From Trichococcus pasteurii (GTDB taxonomy: Bacteria; Bacillota; Bacilli; Lactobacillales; Aerococcaceae), in NCBI RefSeq assembly GCF_900112935.1, contig NZ_FONM01000007.1:1-64000 (forward strand): a stretch of DNA of 64,000 nt, in the 5' to 3' direction. Both the position numbers and the translations under genes were made by a program. The notes under the pieces were generated by a model. That model was not told where the DNA came from. It saw nothing but the letters and a program-made list of their open reading frames with translations, and ran no database searches. Every line of letters starts with the position of its first letter. Position 1 is the first letter of the stretch. Shown in pieces: positions 1 to 7,720 of the stretch.

Positions 1-53
1 GTTTTTCCGCAAACAAGGTAAATGTGCTTAACCTTGGTGTAATCAACAATCAT
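1..53 (-). CDS. tnpB: IS66 TnpB-like accessory protein (N-terminal 17 codons only)
   Basis: Seventeen codons are visible before the window edge, encoding MIVDYTKVKHIYLVCGK followed by T. This resembles the N-terminus of IS66 TnpB proteins, which begin with a short variable stretch followed by a VYLACG or IYLVCG motif. The ATG lies 3 bases beyond the stop of the upstream small ORF, and an AAGGAG ribosome site sits inside the end of that ORF, suggesting translational coupling as in IS66 operons. TnpB is an accessory protein of IS66 transposition whose exact role is unclear. The call rests on a short fragment. Confidence 0.6.
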   Translation of the reverse strand, partial: MIVDYTKVKHIYLVCGK

Positions 54-56
54 CCG

Positions 57-233
57 TCACAGCTCCTTCAACAAAGCGTACAGGATGTATTTTTCAATGC
101 CTTGATATACTGAAACCGTTCGGTTTCGAACTGTATCCTTTATTTCAAAAGCAAGTTGTCGTTCGTGCGGTATTGGATCAAAATCAATTTGATTATCTAA
201 CTGAATAGGAACAATGTCCGGCTGTCTTTCCAT
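57..233 (-). CDS. Small ORF in the tnpA position of the IS66 element
   Basis: This 58-codon ORF has a good ribosome site (CGGAGGT, 7 bases before the ATG) and is the first gene inside the element, the place usually taken by IS66 tnpA. It is shorter than the usual TnpA of about 100 residues and I see no clear helix-turn-helix. The C-terminus (SVYQGIEKYILYALLKEL) is hydrophobic and amphipathic. It may be a shortened or divergent TnpA. Too short for the supplied ORF calls, it is supported by its ribosome site and the close spacing to tnpB. Confidence 0.5.
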   Translation of the reverse strand: MERQPDIVPIQLDNQIDFDPIPHERQLAFEIKDTVRNRTVSVYQGIEKYILYALLKEL

Positions 234-316
234 TTGGGTACCTCCGTTATATATGATAACTGAAGTATAAATGGAAAAACTCCTCCCGAAAATCTACCTG
301 ATTATTTGGCGCTTAC

Positions 317-635
317 AATCAATATTAATGGAATCTTTTTTTATACCCCCAATATTGAAATAATCACTTTTAATCATAGTTTAATCTGATTGGGTATAGT
401 AAAATTGAGGTTGAAATAATTGTTTGCATTAAGTTGAAAAGCATAATTGATCAGCCCTCTGTTCTGAAAAGTATTTCGTTTCATTCAGGATGAATTCTTG
501 TTGCAGGACACGGGGCTTTTATATGGGAAAGTCAGCTGTCCCAGGTGGGTGCTTCGACAAATTTGCTCAGTACTGAGCGAGTTTTTTTTAAGTATCCAAA
601 TTATAAAATAACGCAAATGAGATAGGAGGGTTATG
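317..635. other. Intergenic stretch after the IS66 end
   Basis: This AT-rich stretch has no convincing ORF. It contains a TATAGT-type -10 box near 394 and an intrinsic terminator at 565-589, which has no complete gene upstream of it. The terminator may belong to a gene displaced or interrupted by the insertion sequence. The GATAGGAGGG ribosome site of the next gene is at 621-630. Confidence 0.5.
565..589 (+). terminator. Intrinsic terminator without a gene directly upstream
   Basis: GCTCA/TGAGC hairpin with a GTAC loop (565-578), followed shortly by eight T residues. Confidence 0.6.
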
Positions 636-1703
636 ATGGGAGTTTTTGATTCATTCAAAGAATTGGTTACGCAAAAGCCGGTGGGTCTGAAGAAACCGGA
701 TTTTTATAAGGCGGACAGCGATGCGAAGAAGCAGCTGGAGCGGTTGCAGCAGCTTTACGCCACCGCGCCGGACAGGGTGAAGCCGCAGATTGAGCGCGAT
801 ATGAAGCTGCTCGCGTACGGCATTGCCGGGGAGGAGAACGTCGCGTTCGAGCTGAACAACAGCTACCTGCCGATCATCGTCCTGCACGATCTGCGCCTCG
901 AGCACGAGGGTCTGTCGGCTCAGATCGACTACCTCATCATCACCACGAAATTTTGCCTTATCGTCGAATGCAAAAACCTTTTCGGGAATCTTGAAGTCAA
1001 TAGCCGTGGGGAATTTATCCGCGAACTAGAGTTTAATGGGAAGCGCAAAAAGGAAGGGATTTACAGTCCGATTACGCAGAATGTGCGGCACATGGAGATG
1101 ATCAAGGCGCTGCGGCTGGGAAATAAACGGAATCCGCTGATGCGTGTTGCGCTCGATAAATCATTCGGCGAACTCCACAAATCCGTGATTGTGCTGGCTA
1201 ATCCGAAAACCGTCATCAACCTGAAGCGAGCGCCGAAAAATGTGAAAAATCAGATCATCCGGAGCGACCAGCTGATTGACTACATTAAGCGGCTGCTGCG
1301 AGAAAGCAAGGATTTGGCATCGTCGGAAAAAGAGATGTACGAGATGGCGGATTTTTTTGTGGGGTTGCATAAGGAGAATCCGGTTGATTATACGGAGAGG
1401 TATTTGGTGGGCGATAGCGGTGAGGTGCGTGCTGAAGCGGTCGAAGTGCTGCCGAATCCGGTCGAAATCGACATCACCGAAACGCCGCTTTATCAAGCGC
1501 TCAAGCAGTACCGCTACGAAACAAGCAAAGCAGAGGGCATCAAGGCATATTATGTCTACAATAATCTCCAGCTGGAGGCGCTGATTGCGACAACGCCTGC
1601 GAATTTGGATGAGTTAAGGAAGGTTTCCGGTTTTGGGGATGTAAAGTGCGAGAAGTATGGGGAAGGGATTGTTGAGATAGTGAGAAGATATAGGAAAACT
1701 TGA
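636..1703 (+). CDS. NERD-domain protein with C-terminal HRDC-like domain
   Basis: A 355-residue soluble protein. Residues about 65-180 form a NERD (nuclease-related) domain: the motifs QIDYLIIT and VECKN are the acidic and E-x-K residues of this restriction-endonuclease-like fold. The last ~75 residues match an HRDC domain (start LYQALKQYR, then LRKVSGFGDVKCEKYG), a nucleic-acid-binding module of RecQ helicases. No helicase is present. Two ATGs lie at 633 and 636; the second is better spaced from GGAGGG at 625-630. It is monocistronic as far as can be seen. Role is inferred as DNA/RNA processing or defence, from domain content and the island around it. It differs in architecture from the three membrane-anchored NERD paralogues downstream. 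Confidence 0.85.
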   Translation: MGVFDSFKELVTQKPVGLKKPDFYKADSDAKKQLERLQQLYATAPDRVKPQIERDMKLLAYGIAGEENVAFELNNSYLPIIVLHDLRLEHEGLSAQIDYLIITTKFCLIVECKNLFGNLEVNSRGEFIRELEFNGKRKKEGIYSPITQNVRHMEMIKALRLGNKRNPLMRVALDKSFGELHKSVIVLANPKTVINLKRAPKNVKNQIIRSDQLIDYIKRLLRESKDLASSEKEMYEMADFFVGLHKENPVDYTERYLVGDSGEVRAEAVEVLPNPVEIDITETPLYQALKQYRYETSKAEGIKAYYVYNNLQLEALIATTPANLDELRKVSGFGDVKCEKYGEGIVEIVRRYRKT

Positions 1704-1986
1704 AGTTATGGATGCATGTGGATAAATGAATAGATCGACTGCTGATTGAAGCCACATAAAATCGAGGTATGGTTAGGATGTATCTGGAATATACGGAATA
1801 TCCCATCCCATTAGTATAGATTGTTTCTTTTTCCAAGCCAAAACGAGCTGGGGAAAGAACAGCCCAATTGGCAAAAGGCAATATGATAGAATAGATGTTC
1901 GGTTCAGTTTTCATTTTAAATTGGTAGATACGGATTTCGTGTTTTGACAAAAAGCAATTCATTTACTGGTAGAGGGGCTAACTGAA

Positions 1987-2466
1987 ATGGAAATACTGAT
2001 ATTTATCATTTTTTTGGCGGCTTTAGTAATAAGGCCACCCCATCAAGGCCGTTTCAAATCATCCGGGTACAAAGAAGCGAGCGGGCATAGCTTGTTTGAG
2101 ACGTTAACTGATCGCGGACGCAGCGGTGAATACTTGACCTATGTCTGTCTGGAGCAATTCGGCGAGGAACACAAATTGTTGACGAACGTCTACCTGCCCA
2201 AAGAGGATGGCACGACCACCGAAATCGATCTGATTATGGTTTCTGCGACAGGCATCTATGTTTTCGAATCGAAGAATTAAAGTGGTTGGATTTTTGGCGA
2301 CGAGAAATCCAAATTCTGGACGCAATCGCTCAAAGGCGGGAAAAAGTTTCGTTTCTACAATCCCATCTGGCAAAACAAGAAGCACATCAGCGTTCTGCAG
2401 AAACACCTGAGTCTGGGCAGTGAGGTGTTCCGCTCCTACATCATTTTCAGTGAACGCTGCGATGAA
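1987..2466 (+). pseudogene. Broken N-anchored NERD-domain gene
   Basis: The frame begins with a hydrophobic N-terminus (MEILIFIIFLAALVI) and a NERD domain closely matching the genes at 8973 and 10974 (TEIDLIMV, FESKN). A TAA stop at 2278-2280 replaces the Phe codon after the conserved ESKN motif, yet the same frame continues with clear homology (SGWIFGDE, YNPIWQNKKHIS, FRSYIIFSERC) up to about 2466. There the match to the paralogues ends and their last ~75 residues are missing. So there is both a nonsense mutation and a 3' deletion. The junction runs in frame into the next gene. A 93-residue truncated product could still be made. Confidence 0.85.
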
Positions 2467-2511
2467 ATGGCGCAATTAGCGACTGTACTTGAGAAAGCGA
2501 GGAACTTAATT

Positions 2512-3243
2512 ATGAAAGCATACATCATCAAAATCGAACTTTTGTATTCCAATCCCGTAATCTGGCGCAGGGTGATCATGCCCGCCGATGCGACATTCAG
2601 GCGCCTGCACGACGTCATCCAAACCGTGACCAATTTCCTGAGCGGAGGCCCTTATGGCGGCTACCATCTCTACGAATTTGACCTGTCGGCGGAAAACATT
2701 TCCGTCACGAATGACGAGGAAAGTTTTGAGGAGTATCAATATTACAAGCAAAATAAGAAACAGTATGAAGAACGACTAAGACTAGCGCCACTTGGATCAT
2801 TTGAGCGGTCCGATCTGGAGCGCTTGATGAAAACCGTAGTGCGCCAACCATCCCGGATTAAAATCGATAACTATCTGGAAAAATACAAAGAAATCCGCTA
2901 TTCGTACGATTTTGGCGACGGATGGGAGTTTCTGATCACGTTGGAACAGATTGTGGATGATTATCACTTTGGCTACCCGACATTGCTCGATGGTGCCGAA
3001 TCGGCTCCGCCTGAAGATGTAGGTGGCTTGGGCGGTTTCGAGGAGTTCCTGAAAATCTACCGCGATCCATCACATCCCGAATATGCGGAAATGAAAGAAT
3101 GGGCCGATTCACAAGAGTTCAGGGAATACGACCCCGACTGGATCAACAACTCACTGAAATACCTGAACTACAAGAAGACCGAGTGGGACCAAATCAACCA
3201 CGATAACTATTTCATCATCGAAGACAAATACCGGAAGAATTGA
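2512..3243 (+). CDS. pRiA4b ORF-3-like family protein
   Basis: A 243-residue protein resembling the plasmid pRiA4b ORF-3 / IS1096 TnpR-like family, recognised from an N-terminal IKIELLYSNPVIWRRV stretch and the later YDFGDGWEF and GVGG-like LGGF motifs. The function of the family is unknown; members often sit in mobile or defence-type regions. The open frame extends upstream to 2425, but that part is the remnant of the NERD gene, so I take ATG 2512 (residue 30 of the long frame) as the start, with a weak GCGAGG ribosome site. A strong terminator follows at 3250. Without its own obvious promoter it may depend on transcription through the NERD remnant. Confidence 0.75.
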   Translation: MKAYIIKIELLYSNPVIWRRVIMPADATFRRLHDVIQTVTNFLSGGPYGGYHLYEFDLSAENISVTNDEESFEEYQYYKQNKKQYEERLRLAPLGSFERSDLERLMKTVVRQPSRIKIDNYLEKYKEIRYSYDFGDGWEFLITLEQIVDDYHFGYPTLLDGAESAPPEDVGGLGGFEEFLKIYRDPSHPEYAEMKEWADSQEFREYDPDWINNSLKYLNYKKTEWDQINHDNYFIIEDKYRKN

Positions 3244-3249
3244 ACCATG

Positions 3250-3280
3250 AAAAGACCAGTGCGGCCGCACTGGTCTTTTT
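3250..3280 (+). terminator. Strong intrinsic terminator
   Basis: A perfect palindrome centred on GCGGCCGC, with an AAAAGACC start and GGTCTTTTT end. The same outer stem recurs in the terminators at 8633 and 10463. Confidence 0.9.
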
Positions 3281-3290
3281 GCGCGGACCT

Positions 3291-3463
3291 ACCTCCGATG
3301 AAGAGTGGCCTTGTCGAAGGTAAGATCTGCGCTAGGTACATCAACTCCGATGAGCGAATGCTGGCCGGAGCAGGTTGCGTGTTGGTTGGACGTACTCCGG
3401 CGAAGCCGCAGTGGTCGGAGGTGATGATTTTTATAAACGCTATTCTCCGGCGTGATTTCTTTT
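3291..3463 (+). repeat. CTCCGG multi-hairpin repeat, copy 1
   Basis: First of eleven copies of a modular intergenic repeat. Module A (about 3343-3370) runs from ACTCCGATGAGCG to GGCCGGAG; module B (3392-3422) from ACTCCGGCGAAGCC to GGTCGGAGGT and is followed by GATGATTTTT; module C (from about 3444) begins TTCTCCGGCG but lacks its right arm in this copy. A degenerate extra module (CTCCGATGAAG...GTCGAAGG) precedes them. The rest of the 352-base gap holds the terminator at 3250 and a TATACT -10 box at 3544-3549 with a poorly spaced TTGAAT upstream, the likely promoter of the DarG/DarT pair. Confidence 0.85.
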
Positions 3464-3595
3464 TTTAATGGAGAGGGACAAAAACTCGGATTTTGATGCT
3501 CTGAAATTCTCATTATCATAGATTGAATGCGGTGTCCGTATGTTATACTTTACTGGAGGTATGGGTAAAGTAAAGATAAAATGGGGGGATATAAG

Positions 3596-4537
3596 ATGTT
3601 GATGTATGTCCAACAGGATATTTTCAAAAGTCCCGCGCAAGTGATTGTCAACACCGTTAACACAGTCGGGGTGATGGGAAAAGGTATTGCCAAACGTTAC
3701 AAAGAAATCTATCCGGATATGTATAAACAATATCAAAAATTTTGTGAGCAGCATTTGCTGGATATCGGCAAACTTTGGATCTATAAATCCGATACAAAAT
3801 GGATATTGAATTTCCCAACAAAAAAGCATTGGCGAAATCCATCCAAAATCGAGTATATCGAACAAGGTCTCAAGAAATTCGTGGAAACATATGAGGAAAA
3901 AGGTGTAATCTCCATTTCATTCCCGCAACTAGGCTGCGGAAATGGCGGTCTGGACTGGGAAAATGAAGTCAGACCTTTGATGGAGAAATACTTAAAAGAC
4001 CTTCCGATTGATGTATTCGTGCATATTTACAGTGACAGGACTGCTGGTGCAGAACACATGAATGTTCAAGAAACAAAAAAATGGCTGCAAAGTAGCCCAA
4101 GTAACTTAAGTGCGGAGCAAGTATGGGATGATTTGGTGGATGCTGTTGAGGCTGATAACCAACTGGTCATAAATGATAGGCATTGGAAAATCACTTCAAA
4201 AAATATAGCCAGCAAAACAGACTTCAGTTACGATACAGACTCAGAACCCTATCTTCTAATAGCAAATGAAGGCAAGACGCATATTTTCTATCAAGCAGAT
4301 TTATTCGAGTTGTGGATTAAATTGCGAGAGACCGAATTCATCAGGGACACGGATTTTCCTTCACATTTTAACCGTAGCGAGGAATTGCGCCTTGTGTTCA
4401 ATCTGTTGGGGAAATTGGGTTATATTGAGATGGCTAAGGTCATCGATCCAAACGGGAAAGTCATCTTTGGGCTGACTGTCATAAACAGTGAACTACCCGA
4501 AACAGATTCTGCAAATCGAGAAGAGGTAACATTATGA
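3596..4537 (+). CDS. darG: DarG-like macro-domain antitoxin (DNA ADP-ribosylglycohydrolase)
   Basis: A 313-residue protein with an N-terminal macro domain (residues 1 to ~155). Visible motifs are VNTVNTVGVMGKGIA (17-31), NFPTKKHW (72-79, holding the likely catalytic Lys region of DarG) and FPQLGCGNGGLDW (109-121), all ADP-ribose-binding loops. The C-terminal half looks like a winged-helix region (YIEMAKVIDPNGKVIFGL) rather than an enzyme. DarG proteins remove ADP-ribose from DNA thymidines and bind DarT. The next gene encodes the DarT toxin and overlaps by 4 bases, so the pair is translationally coupled. I chose ATG 3596, six bases after a GGGGGGA ribosome site; ATG 3581 would overlap that site. 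The order antitoxin-toxin is the reverse of the well-known darT-darG operons. Confidence 0.85.
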   Translation: MLMYVQQDIFKSPAQVIVNTVNTVGVMGKGIAKRYKEIYPDMYKQYQKFCEQHLLDIGKLWIYKSDTKWILNFPTKKHWRNPSKIEYIEQGLKKFVETYEEKGVISISFPQLGCGNGGLDWENEVRPLMEKYLKDLPIDVFVHIYSDRTAGAEHMNVQETKKWLQSSPSNLSAEQVWDDLVDAVEADNQLVINDRHWKITSKNIASKTDFSYDTDSEPYLLIANEGKTHIFYQADLFELWIKLRETEFIRDTDFPSHFNRSEELRLVFNLLGKLGYIEMAKVIDPNGKVIFGLTVINSELPETDSANREEVTL

Positions 4538-5538
4538 GTGATTCTGTTACATCCTTTGGCGAAGTCATCAGTGAACTCCGAATGGCCAAATCGTTGGTTG
4601 GCTTGAACCGTGACAAGAAAAAAGTGTGGACCTCATTTTGCTTCCACTTTACCAATCTGAACAATGCGGTCTCGATTTTACAAAATGGGATGTTGGTATC
4701 CCGGAAAAAGGCATTGGAATCGGGCATAATGGAAAATGAAAATGCCAGCATCGATGTCATCAATCAGACGGACGAGGAATGGAAAAAATATGTTCGTCTC
4801 TACTTTAGGCCGAGAACACCTACCCAATACAATAATGAAGGATTCAGGAGCAAGTCTAATTTAGGATCTCTTCAGGCGCACTGCCCATTCCCAGTTTTCT
4901 TTCTTTTTGACTTAGAGGAAACTTTGCAGAAACCAAATTGTTATTTCACAAAAAATAGTCTCGCTAAAAGCGGAGAGCATGAATTGCTCCAGACACCTCA
5001 GCAATTCAGTGAGTTGCCATTTTCCAATATTTATCATGAGGGACCTTTTGAGAGTCATGAAAGAGATGAAATAGTCGCTTGCAGACATGCGGAAATCGTT
5101 GTTTTGGATGAACTGAAGTTGGATGAGGCATTAAAGTTTATTCTTGTCAGGAGCCAATCTGAAAAGAACACACTTTTGAGTTTGTTGGGACCCACAGAAA
5201 CAGAAATGTATGCAGATAAAGTTAAGGTTGATAATAAGCAGATTGTGTTTTTCTCGCTTTGGACATACGTCAGCAAATCAGAGCTATCAAGTGATAAAGT
5301 CATTTTGACATTCAATAATGGGTTAGGGGACAAGACTTTCAATCTGAAAATCAAAATGACTGACCCTCAATCCGGATTAACCAACGAAGTAGTTTTTTCT
5401 GATTATAATTGTAATGGACCTTTTAAGGGGAAAATAGGAACGCCATTAATGGAATACAGAATAGAAGTATACCTTGATGATAATTTGGCATATGCTGATT
5501 GCTATAATGGTCATGAAGAAAGCGACCTGCCGTTCTAA
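4534..5538 (+). CDS. darT: DarT-like toxin (DNA ADP-ribosyltransferase) with C-terminal extension
   Basis: A 334-residue protein. Residues ~30-210 match the DarT (DUF4433) ADP-ribosyltransferase fold: HFTNLNNAVSIL (38-49, NAD-binding start), YFRPRTPTQY (90-99) and RHAEIVV (184-190) with the likely catalytic Glu at 187. DarT enzymes use NAD to ADP-ribosylate single-stranded DNA and are neutralised by the macro-domain partner, here encoded just upstream with an ATGA overlap. Most DarT proteins end near residue 210; this one carries ~115 more residues, predicted beta-rich (for example IVFFSLWTYV, VILTFNN), with no domain I recognise. The tail could affect targeting or partner binding. Confidence 0.88.
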   Translation: MSDSVTSFGEVISELRMAKSLVGLNRDKKKVWTSFCFHFTNLNNAVSILQNGMLVSRKKALESGIMENENASIDVINQTDEEWKKYVRLYFRPRTPTQYNNEGFRSKSNLGSLQAHCPFPVFFLFDLEETLQKPNCYFTKNSLAKSGEHELLQTPQQFSELPFSNIYHEGPFESHERDEIVACRHAEIVVLDELKLDEALKFILVRSQSEKNTLLSLLGPTETEMYADKVKVDNKQIVFFSLWTYVSKSELSSDKVILTFNNGLGDKTFNLKIKMTDPQSGLTNEVVFSDYNCNGPFKGKIGTPLMEYRIEVYLDDNLAYADCYNGHEESDLPF

Positions 5539-5596
5539 ACAGAACTAAATCAAGTTGGCTAACTCTGAGTAAAATTAAATGAATTGTTAACTGAGA

Positions 5597-5650
5597 AAGC
5601 AGCAGGCGATTTACCAACTTAGGTGAACATCAGCTGTTTTTTTATTTTTC
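5597..5650 (+). terminator. Possible weak terminator after darT
   Basis: AGCAGC can pair, with one G-U pair, with GCTGTT before a run of T residues (5637-5643), but the loop is long. It is the only terminator-like structure between darT and the repeat. Confidence 0.35.
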
Positions 5651-5660
5651 CAAAAGCATT

Positions 5661-5799
5661 GCGCAAACTCCGGTGAGGGGATGCTGGCCGGAGCAGGCTG
5701 TATTGCGGGTGGCTGTACTTCGGCGAAGCCGCCGTGGTCGGAGGTGATAGTCTTTTTGGATGTTTTCCTCCGGCAAGGAACCCCTTAACCGGAGGAAAA
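5661..5799 (+). repeat. CTCCGG multi-hairpin repeat, copy 2
   Basis: Modules A (5667-5692), B (5717-5744, followed by GATAGTCTTTTTGG) and C (5766-5797, TCCTCCGGCA to ACCGGAGGAAA) are complete. The rest of the 367-base gap between darT and the SEC-C gene holds only a weak terminator at 5597 and a TATAGT -10 box at 5850-5855 about 50 bases before the next start. Confidence 0.88.
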
Positions 5800-5905
5800 T
5801 AAATAAAGCCCACTATTTTTCAGGTTATTCTGTATTCCTCATGTTTCTCTATAGTAAAATGGATGGGAGAAGGAATGCAAAATTAAACCCGAGCGGAGTG
5901 AAAGC

Positions 5906-6652
5906 ATGAATCAATTGACGGAATATATCATCGCTTTGAGCAATTTGTATGGCATGATCCAGAAGGATATTTTGGTGGAAATTTACAATACCCAAAACGA
6001 GGAGCCAATCAGCTTGGGGGAAGTGGAGGCGTACCTCGAGAATCCGCCGGCGGAACTGAAAAAGGGGTATACTTATCCCCACAAGGATTATTTCGTTCAC
6101 GAAACGATTCTGGAGTTTGATGAGTTTGAATCGATGCTGGAGAAAAAGGGGGATAAGCCTTTTTATGTTCCGGCGAAAGAGGAACTTTTGCGCTATACGG
6201 ATGATTTTTACTTTGAGAAGACGAAGCAATATAAGGTGTTTTATGATTATGTGAGAAAAAATTTGTTTGGCGGTGATGGGGTCAAGGCCCAGGAGCTTTG
6301 CGAGGAAATCCGTGATGCTTTCGAGTTGGATTTGGGCATGTCATCTGTGTCTAAGGCGTTGGAGCGTGCGGATGTCGTGTTCGATAATGAGCAACAAGTC
6401 AATGAAATGATGCGCCTGATGATGGACATGTCGAATCATATTCGCCGTTGGGAACATAACGGCAATACGCCCCAGGAGATTTTCGAGGAGTTCGAAAAGC
6501 CGCACTTGCGTCCATTGCCGAAAAAACCGTACCGCGCGAGCGCTTCGAATGTGGTCCCTTTTGAGAAAAAAGTGAAAATCGGCCGCAACGATCCGTGCCC
6601 ATGCGGCAGCGGGAAGAAGTATAAGAATTGCTGCATGAATAAGGTGGAATAA
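5906..6652 (+). CDS. SEC-C metal-binding domain protein
   Basis: A 248-residue protein that ends with a canonical SEC-C motif ([19 protein letters not shown], about residues 226-244), the zinc-binding tail found in SecA and many stand-alone proteins. The first ~210 residues are acidic and helical with no domain I recognise; a proline-rich linker ([11 protein letters not shown]) joins the two parts. The start ATG follows a GAGCGGAGTG ribosome site. The gene stands alone between two repeat copies. SEC-C modules usually mediate zinc-dependent protein contact; the target here is unknown. Its place in an island of toxin-antitoxin and NERD genes hints at an accessory role, but that is only context. 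Confidence 0.8.
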   Translation: MNQLTEYIIALSNLYGMIQKDILVEIYNTQNEEPISLGEVEAYLENPPAELKKGYTYPHKDYFVHETILEFDEFESMLEKKGDKPFYVPAKEELLRYTDDFYFEKTKQYKVFYDYVRKNLFGGDGVKAQELCEEIRDAFELDLGMSSVSKALERADVVFDNEQQVNEMMRLMMDMSNHIRRWEHNGNTPQEIFEEFEKPHLRPLPKKPYRASASNVVPFEKKVKIGRNDPCPCGSGKKYKNCCMNKVE

Positions 6653-6676
6653 AAAAGAAGAATCATTTGATCATAT

Positions 6677-6730
6677 AGCCCGCGCAACTCCGACAAGAGC
6701 ATCCTTACCGTAGTTGCACGGGCTTGTTTG
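6677..6730 (+). terminator. Intrinsic terminator after the SEC-C gene
   Basis: AGCCCG-GCAACT pairs with AGTTGC-CGGGCT around a 22-base loop, then a short T-rich tail (TTGTTTGTATTGTT). The start of the loop (CTCCGACAAG) resembles the first arm of the neighbouring repeat family. Confidence 0.65.
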
Positions 6731-6736
6731 TATTGT

Positions 6737-6867
6737 TCTCCGGCGAGCGAATGCTGGCCGGAGGAGGAAGCGCGGCAGTTGGCTGTACTCCGGCGAAGCC
6801 GCGGTGGTCGAAGGTGATGATTTTTTTGGGTTATTTCCTCCGGCGAGAGGATCTTAACCGGAAGAAA
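6737..6867 (+). repeat. CTCCGG multi-hairpin repeat, copy 3
   Basis: Three modules: A (TCTCCGGCGAGCGAATG to GGCCGGAGG), B (ACTCCGGCGAAGCCGCGG to GGTCGAAGGTGATGA) and C (TTCCTCCGGCGAG to AACCGGAAGAAA). The A loop is nearly identical to the other copies. The rest of the 335-base gap holds the terminator at 6677 and the AbiE promoter at 6936. Confidence 0.88.
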
Positions 6868-6935
6868 TTGCTGCTCCGCTAAGGTTTTCTCCCCATAAAA
6901 AAACAAGGGTTTTGTCAAGATAAAATCAAAAAAAC

Positions 6936-6974
6936 TTGACAAATACTACCGTTCTGAGTACGATTTGGGTAGTA
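6936..6974 (+). promoter_or_regulatory. Promoter and candidate operator of the AbiE pair
   Basis: TTGACA (6936-6941) and TACGAT (6959-6964) with a 17-base spacer form a good sigma-A promoter. An inverted repeat, TACTACC (6944-6950) and GGTAGTA (6968-6974), embraces the -10 box. AbiEi antitoxins are known to repress their own promoters by binding inverted repeats, so this is the likely operator. Confidence 0.75.
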
Positions 6975-6987
6975 AAAGAGGTGAGCA

Positions 6988-7692
6988 GTGATGAGTTTTA
7001 CAAGTACAATTGTTGACAGTGTGAAAAGATATCCCGAACTGAAGATCATCGATGCACGTCAAATCTACAAAGAGAAATTCAGCGAAATTCCGGAGCAAGC
7101 CTTTTATCAGGCAGTTTCACGTATGGCAAAGGCTGGGGAAATTGAAAGATTAACGAAAGGAATTTATTGTAGACCAAAATCAGGGAGATTCGGGAAAATT
7201 CTTTCGAGTGAGAAGGACATTCTGGAGCACTATCTTGGCAAGAATGAAAAAAAAGGAATCATCATCGGTTATCGTATGTATACTATGTACGGATTGACAA
7301 CTCAACTTTCCAAAGACATTCAAATGTACTCAAATATACCTCTCGAGGAAAAAAGACAAATCAGAAATGTTTCAGTGAAAAAAGCGGACCTCAAATTTGA
7401 TTCATCGACAAAAAGCATGATAGAACTGCTTGAAGTTTTGCAGCACCACAAAGAGATTGAAGATCTTAATTACAAAAATTTACGGAAATTTCTGAGTGCT
7501 GCTTCAGAACATTATGATGAAAAAAAGCTGGAGAACATTCTCGGCGAAATCGGTTATAAAAAAAGCACGATCGCTTCTTTGAAAAATGTTCTGGATCACT
7601 TTGATGTGACCAATACTGTCGGAAAGTATTTAAAAGGAACCTCGAAATACGATGCATTGGATGTGAAAAAAATCTATGAAACTGCACCATAA
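6988..7692 (+). CDS. abiEi: AbiEi-type antitoxin / transcriptional regulator
   Basis: A 234-residue protein (first ATG at 6988, or 6991) with an N-terminal winged-helix region (~10-60: IIDARQIYKEKF, FYQAVSRMAKAGEIERLTKGIYCRP) typical of AbiEi antitoxins, followed by a conserved-looking middle (GIIIGYRMYTMYGLTTQ). AbiEi represses its own operon and neutralises the AbiEii nucleotidyltransferase. This form resembles the DUF6088 type of AbiEi. A sigma-A promoter with an overlapping inverted repeat lies just upstream, and the AbiEii gene follows within 30 bases. The system type gives abortive infection against phages. Confidence 0.85.
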   Translation: MMSFTSTIVDSVKRYPELKIIDARQIYKEKFSEIPEQAFYQAVSRMAKAGEIERLTKGIYCRPKSGRFGKILSSEKDILEHYLGKNEKKGIIIGYRMYTMYGLTTQLSKDIQMYSNIPLEEKRQIRNVSVKKADLKFDSSTKSMIELLEVLQHHKEIEDLNYKNLRKFLSAASEHYDEKKLENILGEIGYKKSTIASLKNVLDHFDVTNTVGKYLKGTSKYDALDVKKIYETAP

Positions 7693-7720
7693 TCAATAGG
7701 ATTTTGAAGAACTGCTTGAG

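Larger units (their letters stand above)
1..316 (-). mobile_element. End of an IS66-family insertion sequence (partial)
   Basis: The minus strand reads inward from a putative terminal inverted repeat at about 293-316, which begins GTAAGCGCC, the usual start of IS66 ends. It then holds two closely spaced small genes, the second resembling IS66 TnpB. The element runs off the left edge, so the transposase gene and the other end are not visible. The 8 bases after the end (317-324, AATCAATA) are the candidate target duplication. The boundary is inferred from the end motif and gene position alone. Confidence 0.7.

Noticed and set aside
1540-1962. Minus-strand frame of 140 codons after the first NERD gene
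   Set aside because: Half overlaps the end of the NERD gene on the opposite strand, and the start has no ribosome site.
3289-3519. Minus-strand frame through repeat copy 1, with similar peptides from copies 3, 5 and 6
   Set aside because: The recurring peptide (LRPxRLRRST) comes from the repeat itself read backwards; there are no ribosome sites and the frames differ in length and ends.
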